Assembly: GCF_002917105.1 (NCBI RefSeq)
Contig: NZ_PQFZ01000002.1
Span: forward strand, 372,001 to 436,000
Direction of reading: 5' to 3'
DNA from: Allobosea psychrotolerans
GTDB taxonomy: Bacteria > Pseudomonadota > Alphaproteobacteria > Rhizobiales > Beijerinckiaceae
Length of the DNA stretch: 64,000 nt
Under the pieces are notes generated by a model. It worked only from the letters and a program-made list of their open reading frames with translations. It searched no databases and had not been told where the DNA came from. This document shows, one piece after another, positions 45,659-53,630 of the stretch. Both the position numbers and the translations under genes were made by a program. Within the stretch, counting starts at the first letter, position 1; the number at the start of each line of letters is the position of its first letter.

Positions 45659-45984
45659 ACCTCCGGCTTGAAACCCACCAGCGTCTTGCCGCCGAGATCG
45701 AGCACCGGGCGCTTGATCATCGAGGGCTGGGCCAGCATCAGCGCGATTGCCTTCCCGGCATCCAGCCCCTGCTTGTCGGCATCAGGCAAAGCGCGAAAGG
45801 TCGTGCCGGAGCGGTTGAGCACCGTTTCCCAGCCATGCTCATCGACCCAGCGCATCAGGGAGGCGCGATCTATGCCACTGGCCTTGTAGTCATGGAAGGC
45901 ATGGGCGACGCCACGCGCCTCCAGCCAGTTGCGCGCCTTCTTCATCGTGTCGCAGTTCTTGATGCCGTAAATCGTGATCGTCAT
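45637..45984 (-). CDS. ArsC/Spx-family protein (YffB-like)
   Basis: This 115-aa thioredoxin-fold protein begins MTITIYGIKNCDTMKKARNWLE, with a single active-site cysteine (C11), and ends with IKRPVLDLGGKTLVGFKPE. This fits the YffB/Spx branch more than true arsenate reductase, and no arsenic genes are adjacent. It may be a glutathione-dependent reductase. It lies 17 bp downstream of the deformylase paralogue. Confidence 0.88.
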   Translation of the reverse strand: MTITIYGIKNCDTMKKARNWLEARGVAHAFHDYKASGIDRASLMRWVDEHGWETVLNRSGTTFRALPDADKQGLDAGKAIALMLAQPSMIKRPVLDLGGKTLVGFKPEVYADALG

Positions 45985-46001
45985 ATCCGCCTCGAATCCC
46001 T

Positions 46002-46499
46002 TCAGCGCCGCGCCAATTTCTCATAGCGCTTGATCAACCGCTCGCGCTTCAGGCGCGAAAGCCTGTGAATCCAGAACATGCCGTCGAGCTGGTCGATCTC
46101 ATGCTGGAGACAGACCGCGAGCAAGCCCTCGGCATCCTCAGAGTGCTCGCTGCCGTCCTGGTCCCGGTAGCGGACCGACAACTTCGCATGCCGCTCGACC
46201 TCCTCGGTCATGCCGGGCATGGAAATACTGCCCTCCTCCTGTCGGATCATCTCCCGGGAAGCCTGGACGATCTCCGGATTGATATAGATCCGGACGCCAT
46301 CTGCACCCGACAGCTCGATCACGACGACACGCCGCGCGCAGCCGATATGCGGCGCCGTGATGCCGATGCCGGGAGCTGCCCGCATCGTGTCGACGAGATC
46401 CGTGACAAGCGCGCCGAGCTCATCGTCGAAATCGACGACCGGCTCGGCCGGCAAGCGCAGCCGCGCATCGGGATAGCTGACGATCGCGCGCACCGTCAT
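46002..46499 (-). CDS. peptide deformylase paralogue with altered metal site
   Basis: This 165-aa protein has the PDF fold with all three motif regions, but key residues differ. Motif 1 is GIGITAPHIG, with His for Gln. Motif 2 EGCLS is EGSISMPG, with S91 replacing the metal-binding cysteine. Motif 3 HExxH is HEIDQ (133-137), with Q137 replacing the second metal histidine. Formyl-methionine deformylation is therefore doubtful. It may be an inactive or repurposed paralogue; the true def is presumably elsewhere. Confidence 0.85.
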   Translation of the reverse strand: MTVRAIVSYPDARLRLPAEPVVDFDDELGALVTDLVDTMRAAPGIGITAPHIGCARRVVVIELSGADGVRIYINPEIVQASREMIRQEEGSISMPGMTEEVERHAKLSVRYRDQDGSEHSEDAEGLLAVCLQHEIDQLDGMFWIHRLSRLKRERLIKRYEKLARR

Positions 46500-46757
46500 G
46501 GCGAGCCGACCGCTTCGCTACCACCTGCAAGCCGCTTCACCGCAACCTCGTTCGACTGTTCGAAAGGCATCGCAACCTGCTGGAATATCGGAGTATCTGA
46601 ACCGAACTGACGGCTCCGGCACGATCGGCGCGGCAAATGTTCCGGTCGCCGTTGCCGTCCAAGGCGTCTAGTTGGAACGTCGTTGCCGCTCAATAGCCCG
46701 GGCCTTGTATTGGCGGGCTTTCAGACCCGGATTGCTTCGATCGCGCCCCTCGCCGCT

Positions 46758-47918
46758 TCAAGCGCCGTCGAATTCCTTCCGAAATTTTTCGCTGACCGCG
46801 ACGCTCTCGCGGAACCGGCCGATCGAGAAGGGCTCGAGCGGCGTCGATGTCGCCCCGTCGACGATCATCTCGCTCAGGCAAAGCCCGACGCCTGGCCCGA
46901 TCTGGAAACCGTGGCCGCAGAAGCCGAAGGCGTGGAAGAGACCCGGCATCGTCAGGCTCGGCCCGATCACCGGGATCATGTCGGGCAGATAACCCTCGAT
47001 TCCGGACCAGACGCGGATGACGTGGCATTGCGCCAGGATGGGGGCGACCCTGGCGAGCGCGCGCATCGCGGCCAATGTCTTGGCGGGAGGGACGGGCGCG
47101 CGGTTATTGACCGGGTCAGCCGCTGTGCGCGGATAACCCGCGAGGATGATGTTGCCGCGCGGGATCTGCCGGAAGATCACCGAGCCGTCGATAGCCTGGA
47201 TCGAAGGCTCGATCAGGTAGGGAAAGGGTTCCGTGACGAATTGCGGCGGGCCCGCCGGGACGATCGGTGCGGTCTCGCCGAAGCGCTCGGCAATCGCGAC
47301 CGCCCAGGCTCCGGCCGCGTTGACGAGAGCACCGCAGCTCCAATGCGCCCCATCGGCCGTCTTCACCGAGAAACCGTCGCCGCTGTGCGCGACATCGCTG
47401 ACGCATGAGTTCTCGATGATGGTCACGCCCAGCGCTCGGGCAGCGCGCGCGACGGCGGGCGTCACCAGCCTTGGATTGGCGGTCGCGTCGCGCGCCGAGA
47501 AGGTCGCAGCCACCGCCCGCTCGCTCAGCCAGGGCCAGCGCTTGCGCAGCTCGGACGGTCCCAGGCGCTCGATGGCAAGGCCATGGGATTCGGAGACCTG
47601 CGCATAACCTTCGAGCTTCGCTCTCTCCTCGTCGTCATAGGCGAGATAGAGATGGCCGGTCCGCGCGAACTCGCAATCCTCTCCGATCAACGCCGCGATC
47701 TCCTCCCAGAGCGACTGCGAGCGCAGCGAGAGCGGATATTGACCGGGAAAGCGGCCCTGGAGCCGGAGATTCCCGAAATTCGTGCCGCTCGATTGGGCTC
47801 CGACGACGCCTTTATCGATCAGGACGACGCGCTGCTTGCGCCGGGCCAGGAAGAAGGCGGTCCAGACGCCGATCAAGCCGCCGCCGACGATCACCACATC
47901 CGCCGCGTGCCTGCTCAT
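46758..47918 (-). CDS. FAD-dependent D-amino acid/opine dehydrogenase, DAO-fold subunit
   Basis: This 386-aa protein has an N-terminal FAD site (VVIVGGGLIGVWTAFFLA) and a DAO-type C-terminal region (SGIEGYLPDMIPVIGPSL). It resembles the beta subunit of opine, D-hydroxyproline or sarcosine-type dehydrogenases and HcnC. It oxidises a C-N bond of an amine or amino acid. The start overlaps the preceding gene by 4 bp. With the 457-aa and 2Fe-2S genes upstream it forms a heterotrimeric electron-transferring enzyme. Confidence 0.88.
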   Translation of the reverse strand: MSRHAADVVIVGGGLIGVWTAFFLARRKQRVVLIDKGVVGAQSSGTNFGNLRLQGRFPGQYPLSLRSQSLWEEIAALIGEDCEFARTGHLYLAYDDEERAKLEGYAQVSESHGLAIERLGPSELRKRWPWLSERAVAATFSARDATANPRLVTPAVARAARALGVTIIENSCVSDVAHSGDGFSVKTADGAHWSCGALVNAAGAWAVAIAERFGETAPIVPAGPPQFVTEPFPYLIEPSIQAIDGSVIFRQIPRGNIILAGYPRTAADPVNNRAPVPPAKTLAAMRALARVAPILAQCHVIRVWSGIEGYLPDMIPVIGPSLTMPGLFHAFGFCGHGFQIGPGVGLCLSEMIVDGATSTPLEPFSIGRFRESVAVSEKFRKEFDGA

Positions 47919-49288
47919 GGCGCTTCACCCGCCACGGCAAGCGCGATCGGCTTGACCGGCGCCTGGGCCCGCAGCCGGCCGGCCTGTTCGCCCGCAATCC
48001 CGGCTGTACCGGCGACGATCTCCTGCAGCGCCGGGCCGCAGACACGGCCCTGGCAGCGCCCCATGCCGCAGCGTGTCATCGCCTTGACCCGGTTGATTTC
48101 AACCGGGCCGAGCTGTTGTGCCATGGCCTGCCTGATCTCTCCGATGCGGACCTCCTCGCAGCGGCAGAGCATCACCTCATCCGGCAAGGCCCGGATCTGT
48201 GCGACTGGCCAGGCGAAAGCTTTCGCCAGCCCCTTCTGAAAGCCGCGCAGCCGGGCAAGCCTGCGGCGGAGGGCAAGGCGCCCCCCCTCATCGACCAGCT
48301 CGCCCAGATCGGCGAGCACCGCCAATGCTGCGAGCCCGCCGCTGGCCTCGGCCGCATCAGCCCCGCCGATCGCCGCCCCGTCGCCGGCAAGATAGAGGCC
48401 CGGCGCGGCGCGCCCGTCAGCGTCGCATTGCGGCAGCCAGAGCCGGAAGGCCTCGTCGAAGCGGAGCGTCGCGCCGGCGAGTTCGGCCAGCTGAGTCTCA
48501 GGCTTAAGACCATAGCCCAACGCAATGGCATCGCAGGGAAAGCGTCGCTCGCGCCCACGCCGGTCGCGCAGGATCAAGGCCTCGACATGACCGTCGCCGA
48601 CCACCTTGACCGGCGTTACGCCATGCAGAACCGGAACGCCGACCAGCATCGCTCCACCCAGATAGGACAGGCCGCGCCACAGCGCGCGCGGCGAAAGGGC
48701 CAGGGCCGGCAGCGCCGCCAGCTTGCGCACAAAAGGCGTGGTGTCGGCAATGGTCACCACCTTGCCGCCGAGCTTGCTGTATTGGGCCGCCGCAAGGGCC
48801 AGCAAAGGCGACGAGCCGACGAAAGCGACGCGCCGGCCGACCAGGCAGCCCTGATCCTTGAGCGCGACCTGCGCCCCGCCGAGCGTGAACACGCCCGGCA
48901 GCGTCCAGCCCGGAAACGGCGCGATCTTGTCCATGGCGCCGGTTGCGAGAACCAGCGCGTCGAAACGCAGCGTCGAGGCAACACCCGCCTGGACCAAATG
49001 GAGCACATGGTCCTCGACCGCCCAGACCAGCGTCTGCGGACGGTAGTCTATCTGCGGCAACAACCTGGCGAAGCGGGCATGCAGCGCCTCGTATTTGCCG
49101 GCCTCCGTGCCCATCACCGCCGCCATGTCGAGATCGAGACCGGGCGACGGTCGGCGATAGCCCTGGCCGCCGGCCTGCCGGCCCTCGTCAACCAGCACCA
49201 CGCGATGACCATGCGCGCAAAGCCGCTCCGCGGCATTGATGCCGGCCGGGCCGGCGCCGACGACAACGATCTCAGCCACGCAAGGCAT
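47915..49288 (-). CDS. FAD/NAD-binding oxidoreductase subunit with BFD-like iron-sulfur region
   Basis: This 457-aa protein has an N-terminal FAD motif (VVVGAGPAGINAAERL), a second dinucleotide motif near residue 165 (VAFVGSSPLLALAA) and a C-terminal cysteine cluster (LCRCEEV and TRCGMGRCQGRVC) that fits a BFD-like [2Fe-2S] site. This layout is found in HcnB, OoxA and the alpha subunit of D-hydroxyproline dehydrogenase. It overlaps the 2Fe-2S gene by 17 bp and the DAO gene by 4 bp. The substrate is unknown. Confidence 0.88.
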   Translation of the reverse strand: MPCVAEIVVVGAGPAGINAAERLCAHGHRVVLVDEGRQAGGQGYRRPSPGLDLDMAAVMGTEAGKYEALHARFARLLPQIDYRPQTLVWAVEDHVLHLVQAGVASTLRFDALVLATGAMDKIAPFPGWTLPGVFTLGGAQVALKDQGCLVGRRVAFVGSSPLLALAAAQYSKLGGKVVTIADTTPFVRKLAALPALALSPRALWRGLSYLGGAMLVGVPVLHGVTPVKVVGDGHVEALILRDRRGRERRFPCDAIALGYGLKPETQLAELAGATLRFDEAFRLWLPQCDADGRAAPGLYLAGDGAAIGGADAAEASGGLAALAVLADLGELVDEGGRLALRRRLARLRGFQKGLAKAFAWPVAQIRALPDEVMLCRCEEVRIGEIRQAMAQQLGPVEINRVKAMTRCGMGRCQGRVCGPALQEIVAGTAGIAGEQAGRLRAQAPVKPIALAVAGEAP

Positions 49289-49592
49289 CCACCCCTGGAG
49301 GCTGGCTACGCAAGACCATGCCTTCCGTCACATTGGTGGTGCAGGCGCGCAATCGCCCGCCCGTATCCGACCAGACCCAGCAATCCTGGCAGGCCCCCAT
49401 CAGGCAGAAGCCGGCGCGCGGCTCGCTGCCGAACTCCGTGCGCCGCAGGAACGAGCGCTGAGTTAGCAGAACCGCGAGCACGCTCTCGCCTTCAGACGCC
49501 TCCACCGCCTCTCCGTCGAAGTGGAGCGTGATGCGCGGCCCTTGCCGCGACACGGCCCGCACGAACTGGCCAGCGTGATCATCCATCCCCAT
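49272..49592 (-). CDS. 2Fe-2S ferredoxin-like small subunit
   Basis: This 106-aa protein has a plant-ferredoxin-type cluster motif (FCLMGACQDCWVW...CTT: C-x4-C-x2-C-xn-C). It is homologous in layout to HcnA or the gamma subunit of hydroxyproline dehydrogenase and passes electrons from the FAD subunits. ATG at residue 3 (49586) is better spaced from GGAG. It is the first gene of the leftward arm; a 15-bp motif shared with the iclR-crotonase spacer lies 14 bp upstream. Confidence 0.88.
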   Translation of the reverse strand: MGMDDHAGQFVRAVSRQGPRITLHFDGEAVEASEGESVLAVLLTQRSFLRRTEFGSEPRAGFCLMGACQDCWVWSDTGGRLRACTTNVTEGMVLRSQPPGVDALRG

Positions 49593-49605
49593 CTCCGCAT
49601 CGTTC

Positions 49606-49620
49606 TATCGCAATGCAATA
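49606..49620 (+). promoter_or_regulatory. candidate operator TATCGCAATGCAATA
   Basis: This 15-mer matches TATCGCATTGTAATA at 50593-50607 in 13 of 15 positions. It lies immediately upstream of the dehydrogenase operon, whereas the other copy lies between iclR and the crotonase gene. This suggests a shared IclR-family binding site coordinating both arms. Confidence 0.55.
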
Positions 49621-49681
49621 AGATAATGCGAATGATGATAGGCACGCATTCGCGCTGTCAAGCCGCGTGGAGCGCGGCCTC

Positions 49682-50506
49682 TCAGACCCGCGAGATCGCG
49701 TGGGCGGCAGCGATGATCAAGGAGGAGTAGCGCGTCACGACCTCTTCGCGGCTGTAGCGCGAACACGACACCGCGACATTCACGGCTCCCTCGGGCCGGC
49801 CGCGATGATCGAGGATGGGCGCCGCGATCGAGGCGTCGCCCAGATAGAACTCCTCGAAGGCCGTCGCGTAACCCTGCGCCCTCGCCTCCCGAATCTTGCT
49901 CACCAGGCTCTCGCGCTGCCATGTCGTGGAGGGCGTATGGGGCTGCAGGTCGGAGCGGTCGATGATCGCCAGCGCCTCGGCCTCGGGCAGCCGCGACAGC
50001 ATCGCGATGCCAGGCGCCGTGCAATAGGCCGGCATCCGCGTGCCGATGATGACGTCCGTATTCAGAACGTGCCGGCTGAGGAAGCGCGAGACGAAGATGA
50101 TCTCCGTATCCTCGAGCATGGTCAGGTTGACCGTCTCCTCGGTCTCCTTGCTGAGATGCATCAGATAAGGCATCGCCCGATCGACCAGCCGGCTGCTGCG
50201 GAAGAAATGGTAGCCGAGGTCGAGCGTCTTGGCTGTGAGCTCGAAGCGCTTGGTCTCGCTGTCCTTCCTCAGGAAGCCGAGCTTGACCAGCGTATGCGTG
50301 AAGCGCTGGGCCGCACTCAGGTCCATCCCGGTCACGGATGCGACCTGCGACAGGTTCAGCGTCGGGTGCTGACGGCCGAAGGCCGAGAGCACCCGAAAGG
50401 CCTTCTCGACCGACATCACCATCAAGGCGTCGTCTTTTTTCTCGGCCTTGTCGTCCGAGATGGCAGGGCGTTTGCGGCTGGCCGGGCTCGCGTCAAGCGT
50501 GGACAT
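49682..50506 (-). CDS. IclR-family transcriptional regulator
   Basis: This 274-aa protein has an N-terminal winged helix (TLNLSQVASVTGMDLSAAQRFTH, about residues 48-70) and a C-terminal IclR effector domain (PAYCTAPGIAMLSRLP). I chose ATG 50506 with GGAGAAG upstream; the longer frame is unrelated. It is divergent from the crotonase-to-ligase operon and upstream of the dehydrogenase operon, so it is the likely regulator of both. The ligand is unknown. Confidence 0.88.
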   Translation of the reverse strand: MSTLDASPASRKRPAISDDKAEKKDDALMVMSVEKAFRVLSAFGRQHPTLNLSQVASVTGMDLSAAQRFTHTLVKLGFLRKDSETKRFELTAKTLDLGYHFFRSSRLVDRAMPYLMHLSKETEETVNLTMLEDTEIIFVSRFLSRHVLNTDVIIGTRMPAYCTAPGIAMLSRLPEAEALAIIDRSDLQPHTPSTTWQRESLVSKIREARAQGYATAFEEFYLGDASIAAPILDHRGRPEGAVNVAVSCSRYSREEVVTRYSSLIIAAAHAISRV

Positions 50507-50592
50507 GCAGGTCTTCTCCTTCCCCGGATCAATGGCCGCGACCACCCCGGTTGACAAGGTAACCTCATTGGCGTTGATTGAATAATAGAAAT

Positions 50593-50607
50593 TATCGCAT
50601 TGTAATA
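50593..50607 (+). promoter_or_regulatory. candidate operator TATCGCATTGTAATA
   Basis: This is the partner of 49606-49620 (13 of 15 identical). The TAATAGAAA at its end also occurs 20 bp upstream, giving a direct repeat in the 125-bp iclR-crotonase spacer, 25 bp before the crotonase start. This is a likely IclR binding site. Confidence 0.55.
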
Positions 50608-50631
50608 GAAACTCATCGGGAGACGGAATCC

Positions 50632-51405
50632 ATGCAAGCGTTCGTTCTGAGCGAGGTTCGCGGTCCGGTCGGGATTTTGACGCTGAACCGCCCTGAGGTG
50701 CTGAATGCGTGGAACGCACCGATGCGGGCGCGGCTGGTCGAAGCCCTCGATCAGCTCGAAGCCAACGAGGCCGTGCGCGCCATCGTCCTGACGGGCGCTG
50801 GCGACCGGGCTTTCGGGGCCGGCCAGGACCTGAACGAGACCAAGACCTTCGATCCCGACCGCGCCGAGCTCTGGATGGGCGAGTGGGAGCGCCTCTACGA
50901 TCGGCTGCGCTCGCTCTCCAAGCCGCTCATCGCCGCGCTCAACGGCGTCGCGGCCGGCTCGGCCTTCCAGGTCGCTTTGCTCTGCGACCTGCGCATCGGC
51001 CATGACGGCGTCACCATGGGCCAGCCGGAGATCAATTCCGGCATTGCCTCGGTGACCGGCCCCTGGATCATGCGCGAGATGATCGGGATCGCCCGCACCA
51101 TCGACCTGACCCTGACCGGGCGGATGATGGACGCTGATGAATGCTTCCGGATCGGCCTGATCAATCGGATCGTGGCTAAGGAGGCGGTGATGGACGCTGC
51201 ACTGGCACTCGCCACGGAGCTCGCCGGAAAGCCGCCTGTCGCGATGCGTCTCAACAAGGCCCGCTTCCGCGAGATTACGGAGGAAAGCTTCCGCGAGTGC
51301 CTCAAGGCCGGCATCCGCAACCAGCGTGAGGCTTACGCCACCGGCGAGCCCGCCCGCATGATGGAAGAATTCCTCGCGAAAAGAGCCGCGCGCAAAAGCG
51401 CCTGA
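50632..51405 (+). CDS. enoyl-CoA hydratase/isomerase family protein
   Basis: This 257-aa crotonase has VGILTLNRPEVLNAWN, the oxyanion-hole regions GAGDRAFGAGQDL and NGVAAGSAFQVALLCD, and QPEINSG with the second acidic residue. The first catalytic glutamate of standard hydratases is replaced by glutamine (GSAFQ). The reaction may thus be isomerisation or dehydration of an unusual acyl-CoA. I chose ATG 50632 with CGGGAG upstream. It leads the operon that includes an ABC transporter and an acyl-CoA ligase. Confidence 0.85.
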   Translation: MQAFVLSEVRGPVGILTLNRPEVLNAWNAPMRARLVEALDQLEANEAVRAIVLTGAGDRAFGAGQDLNETKTFDPDRAELWMGEWERLYDRLRSLSKPLIAALNGVAAGSAFQVALLCDLRIGHDGVTMGQPEINSGIASVTGPWIMREMIGIARTIDLTLTGRMMDADECFRIGLINRIVAKEAVMDAALALATELAGKPPVAMRLNKARFREITEESFRECLKAGIRNQREAYATGEPARMMEEFLAKRAARKSA

Positions 51406-51480
51406 ACGCAGGCAGCCTGAGCCTGACGTCACGATCACCCGTGGGGAAATTGCGGAAAACCGCGTGAAGGGGAGATGTCC

Positions 51481-52548
51481 ATGACCAGCAAGACGATGAT
51501 TCCGAACCGGCGCGACCTGCTTCAACTGGCAGGTGGCGCGGCAGCCGGTGCGATGCTCGCACCGGCCTTGATCGGGCGAGCCAATGCAGCGACGCAGATC
51601 ACGGTCGCCGATCCCGGCGGGCCCTTCGGTCCCGCCTTCCGCAAGGCCTTCTACGATCCTTACGAGAAGGCGACCGGCAACAAGGTCGTCAATGTCGCCC
51701 GTGAAGCGGAGCCGACCGCCCAGTTCAAGGCGATGGTCGAGACCAAATCCTACACATGGGACGTCTGCACGCTGACGCTGTCGGCGCGCGACATCCTCGC
51801 CTCCCAGAATCTGCTCGATCCGATCGGCTTCTCCCATGCCGACGTGCCGCAATTGATGCCGGAAGCGATTTCGGCCAACTTCATGGGAACGGACGTCTAT
51901 TCGACCGTTCTGGCTTATCGCACGGACCGGGTGAAGAACGCACCGACGAGCTGGGCCGACTTCTTCAACGTCGAGAAATTTCCGGGCCGCCGCGCCCTGC
52001 GCAAGAACCCGATCGACTCGATCGAACAGGCGCTGCTCGCCGATGGCGTGCCGCTCGACAAGCTCTACCCGCTCGATGTCGAGCGCGCCTTCAAGGTGCT
52101 CGACAAGATCAAGCCACATATCGCGGTCTGGTGGACCGGCGGCGCCCAGTCGACGCAATTGCTGCAGAGCGGCGAGGTCGACATGATCCCCGGCTGGAAC
52201 GCGCGTTTCCAGGCCGCGATCGATGGCGGCACGCCAGCCAAGATCGTCTGGAACCAGGGCCTTTACTCGATCGAGGGCTGGGCCATGCCGAAGGGCGGTC
52301 CGCGCGCCGAGGCGGCACGGCAGTTCATCAAGTTCTGCTCTTCGCCGCAGGCGCAGGCCGTCTACACCGAGATCCTGGCCTATGGGCCGACCAATCTCGA
52401 CGCTTACAAGATAATTCCCGCCGACCGCGCCAAGTCGCTCCCGACCTCGCCGGACAACCTCAAGCTGATGGCGATCGCCAATGAGGCCTGGTGGAGCGCC
52501 AATCGTGCCGCCGTGACCGAGCGCTTCAACGCCTGGCTGCTGACCTGA
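51481..52548 (+). CDS. PotD-type ABC transporter substrate-binding protein, Tat-exported
   Basis: This 355-aa protein starts with a twin-arginine signal (NRRDLLQLAGGAAAGAMLAP, cleavage near NAATQ) and continues as a family 1 polyamine/iron-type binding domain (ADPGGPFGPAFRKAFYDPYEKATG). I chose ATG 51481, which has AAGGGGAG at proper spacing; the ATG at 51475 is too close. It delivers an amine-like or other small cationic ligand to the transporter encoded next. The ligand is not known. Confidence 0.9.
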   Translation: MTSKTMIPNRRDLLQLAGGAAAGAMLAPALIGRANAATQITVADPGGPFGPAFRKAFYDPYEKATGNKVVNVAREAEPTAQFKAMVETKSYTWDVCTLTLSARDILASQNLLDPIGFSHADVPQLMPEAISANFMGTDVYSTVLAYRTDRVKNAPTSWADFFNVEKFPGRRALRKNPIDSIEQALLADGVPLDKLYPLDVERAFKVLDKIKPHIAVWWTGGAQSTQLLQSGEVDMIPGWNARFQAAIDGGTPAKIVWNQGLYSIEGWAMPKGGPRAEAARQFIKFCSSPQAQAVYTEILAYGPTNLDAYKIIPADRAKSLPTSPDNLKLMAIANEAWWSANRAAVTERFNAWLLT

Positions 52549-52553
52549 AACCG

Positions 52554-53630
52554 GTGACGGTAGTGGCGATCCAGCCTCACGGCGGCGAGAGGCCGCCCAA
52601 GCTCGTCGTCGAGGGACTGTGCAAGCGCTATGGCGCGACCACGGCCCTCGAAGCGAGCTCGCTCAGCGTCGGTGAAGGCGAGTTCCTCACGCTGCTGGGC
52701 CCTTCGGGCTCCGGCAAGACGACGTTGCTGCAGCTGATCTGCGGTCTCGTGGAGGCCAGCGAAGGCCGCGTGATCATCGACGGGCGCGACCAGTCGCGCA
52801 CGCCGGTGCATCAGCGCGACATCGGGCTGGTGTTCCAGCACTACGCGCTGTTCCCCCATCTGACGGTCGCCGAGAACATCGCCTTTCCGCTGAAGATGCG
52901 CGGCCGGGCGGCGGCGGAGATCGCCAGGCGCGTCACAGACACGCTCGAGATGGTCCATCTCGGCCATCTCGCCCAGCGCTTTCCGCGCGAATTGTCGGGC
53001 GGACAGCAACAGCGCGTCGCACTCGCCCGCTGCTTCGTCTACCAGCCCTCGATCATCCTGATGGATGAGCCGCTGGGCGCGCTCGACAAGAAGCTGCGCG
53101 AGCATATGCAGATCGAGATCAAGCGGCTGCATCGCGAAAGCGGTGCGACCATCGTCTATGTCACGCATGATCAGGAGGAGGCGCTGGCGCTGTCCGACCG
53201 GATCTGCCTGATGAACCATGCCAGGATCGAGCAGCTCGGCACGCCGCGTGAGATCTATGAGCGCCCGCGCACGGCCTTCGCAGCCGACTTCATCGGCATT
53301 TCGAACATTTTCCGGGGCACGGCGACCGCCAATGGCGCCCTCGAAACCGCGCATGGCCTGTTCGCCCTGCCCGATGGCGCGCGCTGCGACGACGGCAAGG
53401 GCGCCCTGGTGATCCGCCCCGAGCATCTGCATCTCGGCGCCGAGGCCGGTAACAGCGTCTCGGGGACGGTCAGCGAGATCGTCTATGCCGGCTCGGAGAC
53501 GCGGATCATCGCCAGGCTCGGCGATGGCGCCACACTTGTGCTGCGCCTGGGCCCCGGCGAAACCGTTCCAGGCCTCGACGAGCGCATCGTCGCCGGCTGG
53601 CAACGCGACAAGGCGGTGCTGGTGTCATGA
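52554..53630 (+). CDS. PotA-type ABC transporter ATP-binding protein
   Basis: This 358-aa ATPase has Walker A GPSGSGKTT, the signature LSGGQQQR, Walker B ILMDEPLGALDKKL and a C-terminal TOBE-like domain (EHLHLGAEAGNSVSGTV). I chose GTG 52554, just after the binding-protein stop; the frame continues upstream inside that gene. It powers uptake through the fused permease whose ATG overlaps its stop. Confidence 0.9.
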   Translation: MTVVAIQPHGGERPPKLVVEGLCKRYGATTALEASSLSVGEGEFLTLLGPSGSGKTTLLQLICGLVEASEGRVIIDGRDQSRTPVHQRDIGLVFQHYALFPHLTVAENIAFPLKMRGRAAAEIARRVTDTLEMVHLGHLAQRFPRELSGGQQQRVALARCFVYQPSIILMDEPLGALDKKLREHMQIEIKRLHRESGATIVYVTHDQEEALALSDRICLMNHARIEQLGTPREIYERPRTAFAADFIGISNIFRGTATANGALETAHGLFALPDGARCDDGKGALVIRPEHLHLGAEAGNSVSGTVSEIVYAGSETRIIARLGDGATLVLRLGPGETVPGLDERIVAGWQRDKAVLVS

